Assembly: GCF_032999765.1 (NCBI RefSeq)
Contig: NZ_CP136051.1
Span: 2,580,417-2,644,416 of the forward strand
DNA: 64,000 nt
Source: Imperialibacter roseus
Lineage (GTDB): Bacteria > Bacteroidota > Bacteroidia > Cytophagales > Cyclobacteriaceae
Direction of reading: 5' to 3'
The position numbers and the translations under genes are program-made. The notes beneath the pieces were generated by a model, which worked only from the letters and a program-made list of their open reading frames with translations, had not been told where the DNA came from and did no database searches. How positions within the stretch are numbered: the stretch's first letter is position 1; each line of letters begins with the position of its first letter. This document shows positions 25,130 to 34,739 of this stretch, piece by piece.

Positions 25130-26917
25130 TTATTTTACAGGGGTAATTGTTCTTTCTACAGACCCGCAGGAGAGCATAGCATCTCCATAGTAGGGGTTTC
25201 TTATTTCTTTCTCCAGGCTGAGCCAGTCAGCACCTTTGTTGCTGTCGGCCATAGGGCAATGCTGCTGATAGAAGGTCGTGTTCGCTATGCCAAATTGCTC
25301 CACTGCCTGAATGAGGGCAGAAGACAGGGGCACGAAGGCTGCTCTCTGAGTTGCCAGCTCGCCGGTGTTGGCAATCACAGCCAAGTTTTCTTCCAACAAC
25401 TCCAGTGTGCTCATCCAGGCCATATGAACCTGGTGGTCGCTCAAGAGCTTCATGTCAATTTTCGATAACTTTTCTTTTGATGCTCCCGCCAGTTTTTGAG
25501 CCTTTTCGGGGTCGTCGTTGACCAACTCATTCTTTAAACTGATGTAAGCCATGGCGAAATCTGTCAGCTGGTTTCTGAATGCCTCAGGCACACCCGAAGC
25601 GGATTGACTCTCGGCTGTTTTCTGAGCAGTGAGCATGACCATGTGGTCATGATCAAAGGCCGCCTTCTTACCATCAGACTGACGATTCATCATGCTGGGC
25701 TTTCCTGCCAGCTGTGCGGCTGCGTCGATGCTGAATGTGCCATGGACTGCAATCTCCTCGCCGTTTTCGAGCCCTTCCTTCACTACGTAACTATCGCCAA
25801 GGGCAGGCCCAAGCACCACCTCTCTGATGACAAAGCTAACTGACTGGTTGCTGGCTAGTTTTACATATACCACCGACCGCTGACCTGTCCACATCACAGC
25901 CGTTTTGGGAACGACTATATTTTCAGCCTTGCCGGGAAGGTTGGCTTCCAGCGTACCCGACACAAACATTTCCGGCTTCAGCTTCGATGCGCTGTTCTTC
26001 ACTTCCACTCTTGCTTTTGCCACCCTCGTTTGGGCATCAATGATGGGGTCGATAAAAGAGATGGCGCCGCTGAAGGTTTCGCCTGGCAAAGACGCAACGG
26101 TAAAAGGTATCTTGTCGCCTTTTTTGACCCAGGTCATATCCGATTCATAGACATCAAAAAGCACCCAAACGCTTGATAAATCGACTATTTCGTAGATCAC
26201 CTGGCCCTGTGCGACGTGGTCATGCCGGTTCACTAGTTTGTTAATTACATAGCCAGAGTTATCAGCAAGCAACGGAAACGATTCTTTGACGACGCCGCTT
26301 TCAAGTATTTCATCAATCTGGCGATTGGTCAGCTTCCAATTTCTAAGCTTTTCTTTGGCTGCCTCCAGCAACTGCGGCTGGGTGGCCTTCATTTTCGATG
26401 CCTCCAAAAGCTCTTTTTGCGCATTCACGAGGTCAGGGGAGTACAAAAAGGCGATGGTTTGTCCTTTCCGTACATATTCTCCCGTAAAATTAATGAGTAG
26501 CTTTTCGATACGGCCAGGAATATGAGATGATTGCGAAAAAATCAGGCGCTCGTCGGCTTGTACTTTGCCAATGAGCTTCACCGATTTGACTGGCGCCATT
26601 GAACCAACCACGGCTGTGCTCACATTGGCAAGCTGCATAGCCACAGGCGACATGCTGATGGCCATTGGATCAATGCCTTCGTCCATGCCACTTTCAAGTG
26701 GGATGAGGTCCATTCCGCAAATGGGGCATTGCCCAGGTTCATTTTGACGGATCTGGGGATGCATCGAGCATGTCCATATTGTCTCTTCTGCTGAACCATG
26801 CTGATGGTCTTCATTTGCTGATATTTTTGGAGAACCCCCAAAAATCAGCCATCCAATCAATAACCCCATTACCAGGGTAACCAGACCGGTTATTATTGTT
26901 TTTTTATCTATTGTCAT
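25130..26917 (-). CDS. cusB: RND efflux periplasmic adaptor, CusB type
   Basis: The 595-residue protein has an N-terminal membrane anchor, then a heavy-metal-binding domain (C50, H53, C64, C67 and Met69 in TIWTCSMHPQ...GQCPICGMDL), then the membrane-fusion core (KLIGKVQADERLI, barrel-sandwich and helical hairpin, then VPKTAVMWTGQRSVVYVK and GLENGEEIAVHGTFSIDAA). The last ~150 residues are a DUF3347 domain (FRNQLTDFAMAYISLKNELV...HQVHMAWMSTLELL), common as a C-terminal extension of Bacteroidota CusB. It bridges CusA and CusC and delivers Cu(I)/Ag(I). Confidence 0.9.
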   Translation of the reverse strand: MTIDKKTIITGLVTLVMGLLIGWLIFGGSPKISANEDHQHGSAEETIWTCSMHPQIRQNEPGQCPICGMDLIPLESGMDEGIDPMAISMSPVAMQLANVSTAVVGSMAPVKSVKLIGKVQADERLIFSQSSHIPGRIEKLLINFTGEYVRKGQTIAFLYSPDLVNAQKELLEASKMKATQPQLLEAAKEKLRNWKLTNRQIDEILESGVVKESFPLLADNSGYVINKLVNRHDHVAQGQVIYEIVDLSSVWVLFDVYESDMTWVKKGDKIPFTVASLPGETFSGAISFIDPIIDAQTRVAKARVEVKNSASKLKPEMFVSGTLEANLPGKAENIVVPKTAVMWTGQRSVVYVKLASNQSVSFVIREVVLGPALGDSYVVKEGLENGEEIAVHGTFSIDAAAQLAGKPSMMNRQSDGKKAAFDHDHMVMLTAQKTAESQSASGVPEAFRNQLTDFAMAYISLKNELVNDDPEKAQKLAGASKEKLSKIDMKLLSDHQVHMAWMSTLELLEENLAVIANTGELATQRAAFVPLSSALIQAVEQFGIANTTFYQQHCPMADSNKGADWLSLEKEIRNPYYGDAMLSCGSVERTITPVK

Positions 26918-26918
26918 T

Positions 26919-28154
26919 TCAATAAACTTTAGCTGTCACATAATACAATTTGGCGAGTGCAGCCTGGTAAGCTGCGGCTGCCTCGACTTTCATTTTCCGA
27001 TACTGCAGCAATTGTTGCTGCGTGGCCAGCACCTCTTCAAAATCAGCTTCCGAATTGCTGTAGGCTGTGAAGAGGAGCTGCATCATACGGTCAGTTTGAA
27101 CGGCTTGCGCCTCGTAAAGGCCTATCAACTCCCTTTGTTGAGCAAGCTCAAACCTGGTGACCTCGTAGTCGGTAGCAAGGGCATTGACAGTGGCCTGCTT
27201 CTGAAAGGCATAGCTTTCCTGCGTCAGTTGTGCCTCTTTCACAGCCGCCCGGTATTTCTTTCTGAAAACCGGCAGGCTGACAGACACCATGGGCATGATA
27301 GCATCCTTGCCATTGTCGGCCGGTGGTGCAGCGCCTGCCGCTAAATCCGTCCTTTCCCCAACGATGATGTAATCGACGCCGACGCCCAGTTTCGGAAGCC
27401 CCTGCTTGCGGGCTGCATGTTCAGCCGCCTGGCTCCCTTCAATCTTCAACTCCAGTTCGGCTATCCGAGGGTGGGTGGTGGGCAATAAATCGCCGGCATT
27501 TAGAGCATCGTCCACTGCCAGCGAATCGATAACAACTATGTCTTCACCTATATCCCGATTCAAAAGGTTGTTGAAGGTAGTTTTCAGCGACGCCTCTTCC
27601 TTGTCAAGAATTGTTAACCTGGTGTTGGCGCTCTGGAGCATGATGTCCACCCGGAGCACATCCACCATCGTGCCGCTGCCACTACTGAATTTTGCTGTCG
27701 CTATGGCCTTGTATGATTCCAGAAGCCGGATGTTCTCTGCTTCGATGGTTTTGAAGGCGTTGAGCTCGTAAAGCGGATAGTAAGCAGCCGCCACCTGATA
27801 ATACAGCCTGTTTCTCTCGTCCAAAAATGCCTGGTACTTCGACTCAGCCATCAAGGCAGCCACATGGCCCTGGGCCTTCAGTGTTCCAAACCAGGGGAAC
27901 ATCTGGGAGAGACTAAAGCGGGCTTTTTGCGGCCCCACCCGGGTTTCGATCATTTGGCCAAAAGCACTGACAGTGAGATTCGGATCCTGCAGGCCACTTG
28001 CCTGCGATACCTGCTCGAGGGCTGCTTCAAATGCCTTGTGAGTTGCCTTCAGACCAGGATTGTTCTCTGCTGCCATTTGCTGGTACTCTTCAAGCGTTTG
28101 TGCTTGTGTTGCCCCGGCGGTCAAAATCAAGATGATATAGATGATACTTTTCAT
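26919..28154 (-). CDS. cusC: TolC family outer-membrane efflux protein, CusC type
   Basis: The start at 28154 overlaps the cusA stop codon as ATGA and gives a clean signal peptide (MKSIIYIILILTAGATQA); an upstream in-frame ATG would add 14 polar residues. The 411-residue product has the TolC helical layout (LEEYQQMAAENNPGLKATHKAFEAAL, repeated heptad regions, SLSQMFPWFGTLK), forming the outer-membrane duct. It sits one base ahead of cusB, so all three genes are translated together. Confidence 0.9.
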   Translation of the reverse strand: MKSIIYIILILTAGATQAQTLEEYQQMAAENNPGLKATHKAFEAALEQVSQASGLQDPNLTVSAFGQMIETRVGPQKARFSLSQMFPWFGTLKAQGHVAALMAESKYQAFLDERNRLYYQVAAAYYPLYELNAFKTIEAENIRLLESYKAIATAKFSSGSGTMVDVLRVDIMLQSANTRLTILDKEEASLKTTFNNLLNRDIGEDIVVIDSLAVDDALNAGDLLPTTHPRIAELELKIEGSQAAEHAARKQGLPKLGVGVDYIIVGERTDLAAGAAPPADNGKDAIMPMVSVSLPVFRKKYRAAVKEAQLTQESYAFQKQATVNALATDYEVTRFELAQQRELIGLYEAQAVQTDRMMQLLFTAYSNSEADFEEVLATQQQLLQYRKMKVEAAAAYQAALAKLYYVTAKVY

Positions 28155-31100
28155 TTTGCCTCCCTGATTTGTTTTTTGATCACTGTTTCCCTCCAAAATG
28201 CCTGCAATACCGGCACCACGAACATGGTCATGATTTGAATCGTCATGCCGCCGAATGTCGGGATGGCCATGGGCACCATGATGTCTGAGCCCTTACCGGT
28301 AGACGACAGGACAGGCAGCAGCGCAATAATGGCAACAGCTGCCGTCATCATGGCTGGCCGGACTCGCTTTTTGCCCGCTTCCAGCACCGCTTCACGAACT
28401 CCCTGAATGGTCGTTGGTTGCTTTTCCTCAAATACCTGATGGATATAGGTTCCCATGATCACACCGTCGTCGGTGGCAATGCCAAACAGGGCAATGAAGC
28501 CCACCCAAACGGCCACACTCAGGTTGATCGTGTGCATTTGGAACAGATCTCTCAGATTGACATCAGCCACGGAGAAGTTCAGGAACCAGTCCTGGCCGTA
28601 GAGCCAAAGCATAATGAAGCCGCCTGCGAACGCCACAAACACCCCGGAAAAATGGATCGACGAAGCAATGACCGTTTTGAACTGGAAGTAGAGCAGCAGG
28701 AAAATCACCAGCAAGCTAATGGGAATCACGATAGACAGCCGCTTTACAGCCCTCACCTGGTTTTCGTAGCTCCCTGAAAATTTGTAGCTGACACCGGCAG
28801 GTATTTTGAGAAGTCCGGCGTCGATCCTTTCCTGAATGGCGGCCTGTGCCTGATTAACCACTTCCACCTCTGCAAAACCATCCCTTTTGTCAAACAGCAC
28901 ATAGCCGACCAGAAACGTCTCTTCGCTCTTGATCATTTGCGGGCCCCTTACATACTCCATCTCCACAAGTTGGCTCAATGGAATCTGAGCGCCGGAAGGA
29001 GTGGGGATTAGTATCCGCCCCAATGTTTCGGGGTCGTCCCGCAGCTCTCTTGGATAGCGAACCCGCACCGGGAATCTTTCCCTTCCTTCCAGCGTCGTTG
29101 TGATTTTCATGCCGCCGATAGCCGTTTCGATGCTTTGCTGCACGTCTTCCACTGTCAGGCCATAGCGGCCAATCGCCTCCCTGTTGATATTCAGATGGAG
29201 GTAGGGCTTGCCTACAATCCTGTCAGCAAAAACAGCCTCTGCTTTTACTGAGGGCACTTCTTTTAAAATACCCTCCAGCTGCATGCCGAACGCCTCGATG
29301 GTAGGGAGGTCGGGGCCATAAACTTTGATGCCCATGGGCGCTCGCATGCCTGTTTGCAGCATGATCAGGCGTGTTTCAATCGGCTGAAGCTTGGGGGCGG
29401 AGGTGACACCCGGTATTTTGGTCACCTGCACAATTTCGTCCCATATATCGTCGGGTGACTGGATATGAGGGCGCCAGTTCCTGAAGTATTGACCGTCATT
29501 GTCGGGAATGAGGTGGCTGTATTTTGTTCCCAGCTGCAGTGCCTCTTCGTTGGATACCGCCTCTCCGGAGGTCAACACAAAATTGCCGTCGTTGTCAGTT
29601 TTGAACCTTGACCTATGGCCGTCTTCATCCACTACATACTCTGGCTTGTAGTTGATGATGTTTTCGTACATAGAGATTGGCGCCGGATCAAGTGCTGACT
29701 CCGTTCTGCCCATTTTCCCAACCACCATATCTACCTCGGGAATCTGACTCACCATCATGTCGAGCTGGCCAAGCACTCTTCGGTTTTGCTCCACGCCGGC
29801 ATGAGGCATGGAGGTGGGCATGAGCAGGTAACTACCCTCGTTGAGCGAAGGCATAAATTCTGAACCTATACCCGGGAATTTTTCAGCCAGCACCTTCCAT
29901 GGCCGGGAGGCTCTCACCTTTTCGCCAGCTACACTGAAAACGGTGTCGAACCCGAGCCAAATCACGACGCCAAGCAAAATGGTAAACGCCGGGAGCAGCA
30001 TGAACTTGCCCTTATTCACCAGGCACCATTTCAAGATCGGTTCATAAAAATGCACCACCGAAAGTAGTGCAAGCAAAATTGACCCTATCAACACAATGAC
30101 AAAGAGGTAATTCAGCACGAGGGAGTTTCCCACACCCAGCGGCATCCATTCTTCAGCGAGAAAATAGGTAGCGATGAGCACGGCTAGTGCCAGATTGAGG
30201 TAGCTGGTATATCGCCTGATCTGTTGAGGCCATTTGCTTTCCAATATGTTATTGATGCCGGCGACGGTCAGTGCCAATGGCAACCACATCTGAAAATAGA
30301 CGGCCAGCATAATGCCGGCGGCCACGAAGCTCCAATTCCATACCCGTCTTACTTTCTTCTTGTCGTAGTTGATGCCGAATATGAAATAGGCGAGGGTAGG
30401 GAGCACCACAAGGCCAAGTACAAACGAGGCAAGCAGCGCATAGGTCTTTGTAAAGGCAAGTGGCTTGAAAAGTTTTCCTTCAGCTGATTCCATGGCAAAC
30501 ACGGGAACAAAACTCACCACCGTGGTGGCAAGGGCAGTGGTGATGGCCGACGCTACTTCCACCGTGGCTTCATAAATCACCTTCAGCAGTGCTGTCCCGC
30601 TGGCGCCATGGTTTTCTGGCATTTCCAGGTGGCGAATGATGTTTTCCACGAAAACAATCCCAACGTCGACCATCACGCCAATAGCAATGGCAATGCCCGA
30701 CAAGGCCACCACATTGGCATCAACGCCTGAGTACCGCATCACGATGAACGTGGCCAGCACGCCCACGGGCAGCAAACTGGCAATGATAATCGAGGCCCGG
30801 AGATTGAGCAGGAGAATGAGCACCACAATCACACTGATGAGTACCTCATGCGACAGGGCTGTTTCAAGTGTGCCGATCGTTTCATGAATGAGCTGGGTAC
30901 GGTCATAAAATGGCACGATGGTCAGCTGACTTTCCACACCATTGGCCAGCGTCTTTTTGGGAAGGCCCGACGCTATCTCTGTTATTTTGGCTTTTAAATT
31001 GTTGATGACTTCCAATGGATTCGAGCCATAACGGGCTACTACCACGCCACCCACCACTTCAGCGCCTCCTTTGTCGAGCACACCACGCCGGGCAGCCGGG

Positions 31101-31954
31101 CCAAGGCTCACCCGGCCAATGTCGCTGATGCGGATGGGCACGTTGTCCTGCACGGCCACCACAGCCTTCTCAATATCTTCTACCGATTTAATATAGCCGA
31201 GCCCTCTTACCAGGTACTCCGCCTGGTTCATTTCAATGGTTTTGGCGCCTACATCCCTGTTCGACTGCCGCACAGCCTGCATCACTGCCATTAAGGGAAT
31301 GTTGTAGGCTTTCAGCGCATCGGGATTGACGTCAATTTGATACTCTTGCACAAAGCCGCCTATGGAAGCGACTTCTGATACACCTTCGGCAGCGTTGAGC
31401 CCATACTTTACATAGAAATCCTGCACGGTACGGATCTCATGCAGGTCCCAGCCTCCCGTGGGATTGCCCTCTTTGTCTCTGCCTTCGAGCGTATACCAAA
31501 ATACCTGGCCAAGGGCTGTAGCATCGGGCCCCAGCATGGGTTGCACGCCGTCGGGCAACAATCCGGATGGCAGTGAGCTTAGCTTCTCAAGGATTCTGGA
31601 CCTGGACCAGTAAAACTCGATGTCTTCATTAAAAATGATGTTGACCATCGAAAATCCGAAAACCGAGGAACTTCGGATCGATTTAACGCCCGGTATACCC
31701 AGCAGGTAGGTCGTTAGAGGGTATGAAATCTGGTCGTCAATGTCCTGCGGCGACCTGCCCGCCCAGTCAGTGAACACAATTTGTTGGTTTTCTCCAATGT
31801 CGGGGATGGCATCCACCGGCACAGGATCTCTGGGGAGAGCGTCTACCTTCCAATTGAATGGCGACGTAACAATGCCCCAACCCACCAGCACTATCAATAT
31901 AAGGATAGTAACCAGCCTGTTATGTAGAAAAAAACGAATGATTTGATTGAGCAT
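28151..31954 (-). CDS. cusA: CusA/CzcA family heavy-metal RND efflux pump
   Basis: The 1,267-residue protein is the inner-membrane RND pump. Signatures: N-terminal VDALPRDPVPVDAIPDIGENQQIVFTDWAGRSPQDIDDQISYPLTT, typical for CusA/CzcA; VMVDVGIVFVENIIRHLE and GIATDDGVIMGTYIH (proton relay TM4 and TM10). It is about 200 residues longer than E. coli CusA because of an extra block around residues 540-660 with several added hydrophobic segments, and a longer porter-domain loop; this is seen in Bacteroidota CusA. The specificity is probably Cu(I)/Ag(I), given the HYC_CC_PP and heavy-metal-domain neighbours. Confidence 0.9.
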   Translation of the reverse strand: MLNQIIRFFLHNRLVTILILIVLVGWGIVTSPFNWKVDALPRDPVPVDAIPDIGENQQIVFTDWAGRSPQDIDDQISYPLTTYLLGIPGVKSIRSSSVFGFSMVNIIFNEDIEFYWSRSRILEKLSSLPSGLLPDGVQPMLGPDATALGQVFWYTLEGRDKEGNPTGGWDLHEIRTVQDFYVKYGLNAAEGVSEVASIGGFVQEYQIDVNPDALKAYNIPLMAVMQAVRQSNRDVGAKTIEMNQAEYLVRGLGYIKSVEDIEKAVVAVQDNVPIRISDIGRVSLGPAARRGVLDKGGAEVVGGVVVARYGSNPLEVINNLKAKITEIASGLPKKTLANGVESQLTIVPFYDRTQLIHETIGTLETALSHEVLISVIVVLILLLNLRASIIIASLLPVGVLATFIVMRYSGVDANVVALSGIAIAIGVMVDVGIVFVENIIRHLEMPENHGASGTALLKVIYEATVEVASAITTALATTVVSFVPVFAMESAEGKLFKPLAFTKTYALLASFVLGLVVLPTLAYFIFGINYDKKKVRRVWNWSFVAAGIMLAVYFQMWLPLALTVAGINNILESKWPQQIRRYTSYLNLALAVLIATYFLAEEWMPLGVGNSLVLNYLFVIVLIGSILLALLSVVHFYEPILKWCLVNKGKFMLLPAFTILLGVVIWLGFDTVFSVAGEKVRASRPWKVLAEKFPGIGSEFMPSLNEGSYLLMPTSMPHAGVEQNRRVLGQLDMMVSQIPEVDMVVGKMGRTESALDPAPISMYENIINYKPEYVVDEDGHRSRFKTDNDGNFVLTSGEAVSNEEALQLGTKYSHLIPDNDGQYFRNWRPHIQSPDDIWDEIVQVTKIPGVTSAPKLQPIETRLIMLQTGMRAPMGIKVYGPDLPTIEAFGMQLEGILKEVPSVKAEAVFADRIVGKPYLHLNINREAIGRYGLTVEDVQQSIETAIGGMKITTTLEGRERFPVRVRYPRELRDDPETLGRILIPTPSGAQIPLSQLVEMEYVRGPQMIKSEETFLVGYVLFDKRDGFAEVEVVNQAQAAIQERIDAGLLKIPAGVSYKFSGSYENQVRAVKRLSIVIPISLLVIFLLLYFQFKTVIASSIHFSGVFVAFAGGFIMLWLYGQDWFLNFSVADVNLRDLFQMHTINLSVAVWVGFIALFGIATDDGVIMGTYIHQVFEEKQPTTIQGVREAVLEAGKKRVRPAMMTAAVAIIALLPVLSSTGKGSDIMVPMAIPTFGGMTIQIMTMFVVPVLQAFWRETVIKKQIREAK

Positions 31955-32026
31955 AAAGTAAATTCATTGGTCTGATGCAAATGGAAATTGAAGCATGGGA
32001 ACATGCTTCGTGCAAAAGACCAACGG

Positions 32027-32413
32027 CTAAATCAAAAGGGCACCGAAGGAAATATAGGCGGGATACAAAGGCAAAGGTGGCCCTGTATCTGCAGCAAATG
32101 ATAGTGAATGAGTTGAATATGCTTCGTCGTAGGACAGAAAGTCGGGAAGCTCAATAGCGTAGAGCACAAAAAGGGAGGGAGTTCCAAGCGCCAGTTTTTC
32201 AACCTTAACGAAATTTCCATCCAGGCTCTGGTACTCCGTTGTATTTTCACAGCAATCGTTGGGCTCGTCGGCAGCATCCATGCAGCAGTGCTTGGTGGAG
32301 TGCCCCAGCTCAACGTTCTTAAGAAAAGGGCCACAATAATGCTTTGACACGACTACCCCTGCAATGGAGAGGAGCCATGTGAAAACAAGCGCTATTTGTA
32401 GGGTTCTTTTCAA
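32027..32413 (-). CDS. HYC_CC_PP family protein
   Basis: The 128-residue protein has a signal peptide and the three signature blocks of this Bacteroidota family: KHYCG at 24-28, the cysteine pairs KHCC at 41-44 and DCC at 53-55, and a PPLPLY block near the C-terminus. Such proteins occur next to CusA-type pumps; the Cys/His content suggests periplasmic or membrane-surface metal binding. It is the first gene of the copper-efflux operon, 72 bp upstream of cusA, and the divergent promoter region follows it. Confidence 0.8.
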   Translation of the reverse strand: MKRTLQIALVFTWLLSIAGVVVSKHYCGPFLKNVELGHSTKHCCMDAADEPNDCCENTTEYQSLDGNFVKVEKLALGTPSLFVLYAIELPDFLSYDEAYSTHSLSFAADTGPPLPLYPAYISFGALLI

Positions 32414-32774
32414 ACTGGGTCAAAAATCGACAAAACAAATAACGAAAGCAAACCCGCCTGGGTTTTATCAGTTGTGTCACTGAGTGCTGCTTTTTCGAAA
32501 AGGCAGTAAAAAATATGTTTAATTTCATACTTTATGATTGATCGATTATTTGATTTACAATCAATTAGTTACAATGAAATAATACTATCCTTCTGTCTAC
32601 AGCCTTTGTGTAAACCTTCACTTGATACTTTTTCCGAACCACACATATAACAGAGCTGTATATAGCCCACGGCTTCTTTTGATGTACAAACATTGATTAA
32701 TCAACACAATTGCCCTTAAAAGCACTATATTAGCCTCTCACGAAGGACTGCACCTATCAAAAGCAAGCTGGAAG
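32414..32774. other. divergent promoter region of the copper operon and TPR-kinase genes
   Basis: This 361-bp gap separates the copper operon (minus) from the kinase pair (plus). It holds a perfect palindrome TTGATTAATCAA at 32693-32704, reminiscent of a Crp/Fnr site with shortened spacing, 71 bp before the kinase start. A near-dyad ATTGAT...ATCAAT lies around 32536-32567. I see no coding region here. Confidence 0.4.
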
Positions 32775-34739
32775 ATGATCAAGAAAACATGCCTGTTACT
32801 TTTTGCTGTATTGGTAGCCTCCGGCTATCTACAAGCCCAGACAGATAGCCTGCAACAGCTTTTTCAAGCGGCCAAAGAGCCAGGTGTGAAAGTTTCCCTG
32901 CTGATTACCATGGGGCAGCAAAGTGCTGAGACCGATTCTTCGGCTGCCTTAAACTACCTGAACAGAGCGCTTGAACTTGCGAAAGACCACAACCTGACAA
33001 AGGAACGTGGAGACGCCAACTTGGCACTCGGAAAGTTTAATTATGAGCATTTCAGCTACGATTCAGCAAAAAAATATGTTGATGCTTCCCTCGCAGCCTA
33101 TCGTGAATCGCAAGACAAGGAAGGGATTGCCAGGGCTAATTTGCAACTCTCAGAACTTTACGAAGAACAAGATCGAAGCGCAGAAGCCATTAAAGTCCTT
33201 TTTGAAAACCTTTCCTACTACGAAAGTATCAACGACTCCCTGGAAGCTGGCAAAGTGCTCAACAGAATTGCCAACTCACAGAATTATCTTGGCTATCATG
33301 ACGACGCCATCCTTCATTACACCCGTGCCATGGATATTTTCGAAAGCATCGGGTATCAAAGAGGTGTGGCCGTAGTGCTGTCAAACATGGCTATCATTTA
33401 CGGGGAAGAAGGAGATACAAGAAAATCCGTTAAGAACTACCTGAAAACCATTGCCATCTATGAGGGGCTTGACAATGAGCCGAACCTGCCAAGCGCTTAT
33501 AACAACATAGGAAATGACTACACTGACCTGAAAATGCCGGACAGCGCTTTGTATTATTTTAACAAGTCGCTGGCGCTATCTAAAACCAGGGGAGACCTTC
33601 GATCGATGGCCTTTAGCTATTTCCATATGAATAGTTTGTATAACAGCATCGACATGCCGGAAAAGGGAGCCTATTATGGCAACAAGTCCCTCGAACTAGC
33701 CGAAAAGATAAACAATCACCAGCTGAGGATTAACCTGAGCCACAGCCTGTCAGAAAGTTATGAAAAGCTGGGTGATTACAAGCAGGCGCTGCGTTATCAT
33801 AAGCAATATCAACAACTGGAAGACTCCGTTTACAATATTGAAAACAGCCAGGTCATTCATGATATGCAGGCCAAATACGAAACCGAGAAAAAGGAAAAGG
33901 AGCTGGTTCTCAAACAGGCCGATATCGACAGACAGCAGGTATTGCTCACACAGGAAGCCAGGCTTCGCTCTGTTCTCATAGGAGGGATGGTAATTGTGCT
34001 TTTACTGGCTGGCCTGATCTATCGGGGTGAACGTGCCAAAACAAAAGCCTACAATCAGCTGAGCATTCAGAACCAGGAAATAGAAACTAAAAATAAGCTC
34101 ATTGAATCGGCCTTGGCAGAAAAAGAGTCCTTGCTTAAAGAAATCCATCATAGGGTAAAAAACAACCTTCAGGTGATCAGCAGCATTCTGAACATGCAAA
34201 GCCGGTCGACAGCAAGTCCCGAAATGCTCACGGCTATTCAGGAAGGACAAAGCAGGGTGAAAGCTATGGCCCTGATTCATCAGAAACTCTACCAGACTGA
34301 AAAACTATCGGAGATTGACTTTAAGGAATATGCCGAGGAACTCACGGATCACCTGTCCTCTATTTTTGAGTCCTCCACCGGAGAGAGTATTGTAAAAACT
34401 GTTACCTCACCCGACATTAAGCTGGACATCGACATGGCCATTCCGCTGGGACTGATTCTTAACGAGCTGATTTCCAACGCATATAAGTATGCCTTTGAAG
34501 GAAAAACTGGAGGAGCCATCAGCGTGGAGCTGAAAAGAGTGGGAGAGGATCAACTACAGCTCGAAGTGGCTGATAACGGCAAAGGTCTTCCGGCTGATTT
34601 CAACCTGGAGAAGGCAAAATCTCTCGGGCTGAAATTGGTGAACATACTTACAAGGCAACTCAACGGCCAACTTACCGTGCAGTCTATAGGTGGAGCCCGT
34701 TTCTCAATTGTCATTCAAAACATGAAAGTGAGCGTATGA
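32775..34739 (+). CDS. TPR-domain sensor histidine kinase (HisKA_2 type)
   Basis: The 654-residue protein has a signal peptide (ending YLQAQ), then about six to seven TPR repeats over residues ~30-370 in the periplasm, a TM at ~397-416, a coiled coil and a kinase core. The dimerisation helix has LLKEIHHRVKNNLQVISSILNMQSR with the His458/459 pair, the HisKA_2 arrangement. The HATPase shows NELISNAYKYAFEG, DNGKGLP and KSLGLKLVNIL. It overlaps the next kinase by 4 nt (ATGA). Both probably signal to the LytTR regulator downstream. Confidence 0.85.
   Translation: MIKKTCLLLFAVLVASGYLQAQTDSLQQLFQAAKEPGVKVSLLITMGQQSAETDSSAALNYLNRALELAKDHNLTKERGDANLALGKFNYEHFSYDSAKKYVDASLAAYRESQDKEGIARANLQLSELYEEQDRSAEAIKVLFENLSYYESINDSLEAGKVLNRIANSQNYLGYHDDAILHYTRAMDIFESIGYQRGVAVVLSNMAIIYGEEGDTRKSVKNYLKTIAIYEGLDNEPNLPSAYNNIGNDYTDLKMPDSALYYFNKSLALSKTRGDLRSMAFSYFHMNSLYNSIDMPEKGAYYGNKSLELAEKINNHQLRINLSHSLSESYEKLGDYKQALRYHKQYQQLEDSVYNIENSQVIHDMQAKYETEKKEKELVLKQADIDRQQVLLTQEARLRSVLIGGMVIVLLLAGLIYRGERAKTKAYNQLSIQNQEIETKNKLIESALAEKESLLKEIHHRVKNNLQVISSILNMQSRSTASPEMLTAIQEGQSRVKAMALIHQKLYQTEKLSEIDFKEYAEELTDHLSSIFESSTGESIVKTVTSPDIKLDIDMAIPLGLILNELISNAYKYAFEGKTGGAISVELKRVGEDQLQLEVADNGKGLPADFNLEKAKSLGLKLVNILTRQLNGQLTVQSIGGARFSIVIQNMKVSV

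Noticed and set aside
28151-28238. Longer start for cusC at 28196
   Set aside because: It adds 14 polar residues ahead of a clean signal peptide, and the ATGA overlap with cusA supports 28154.
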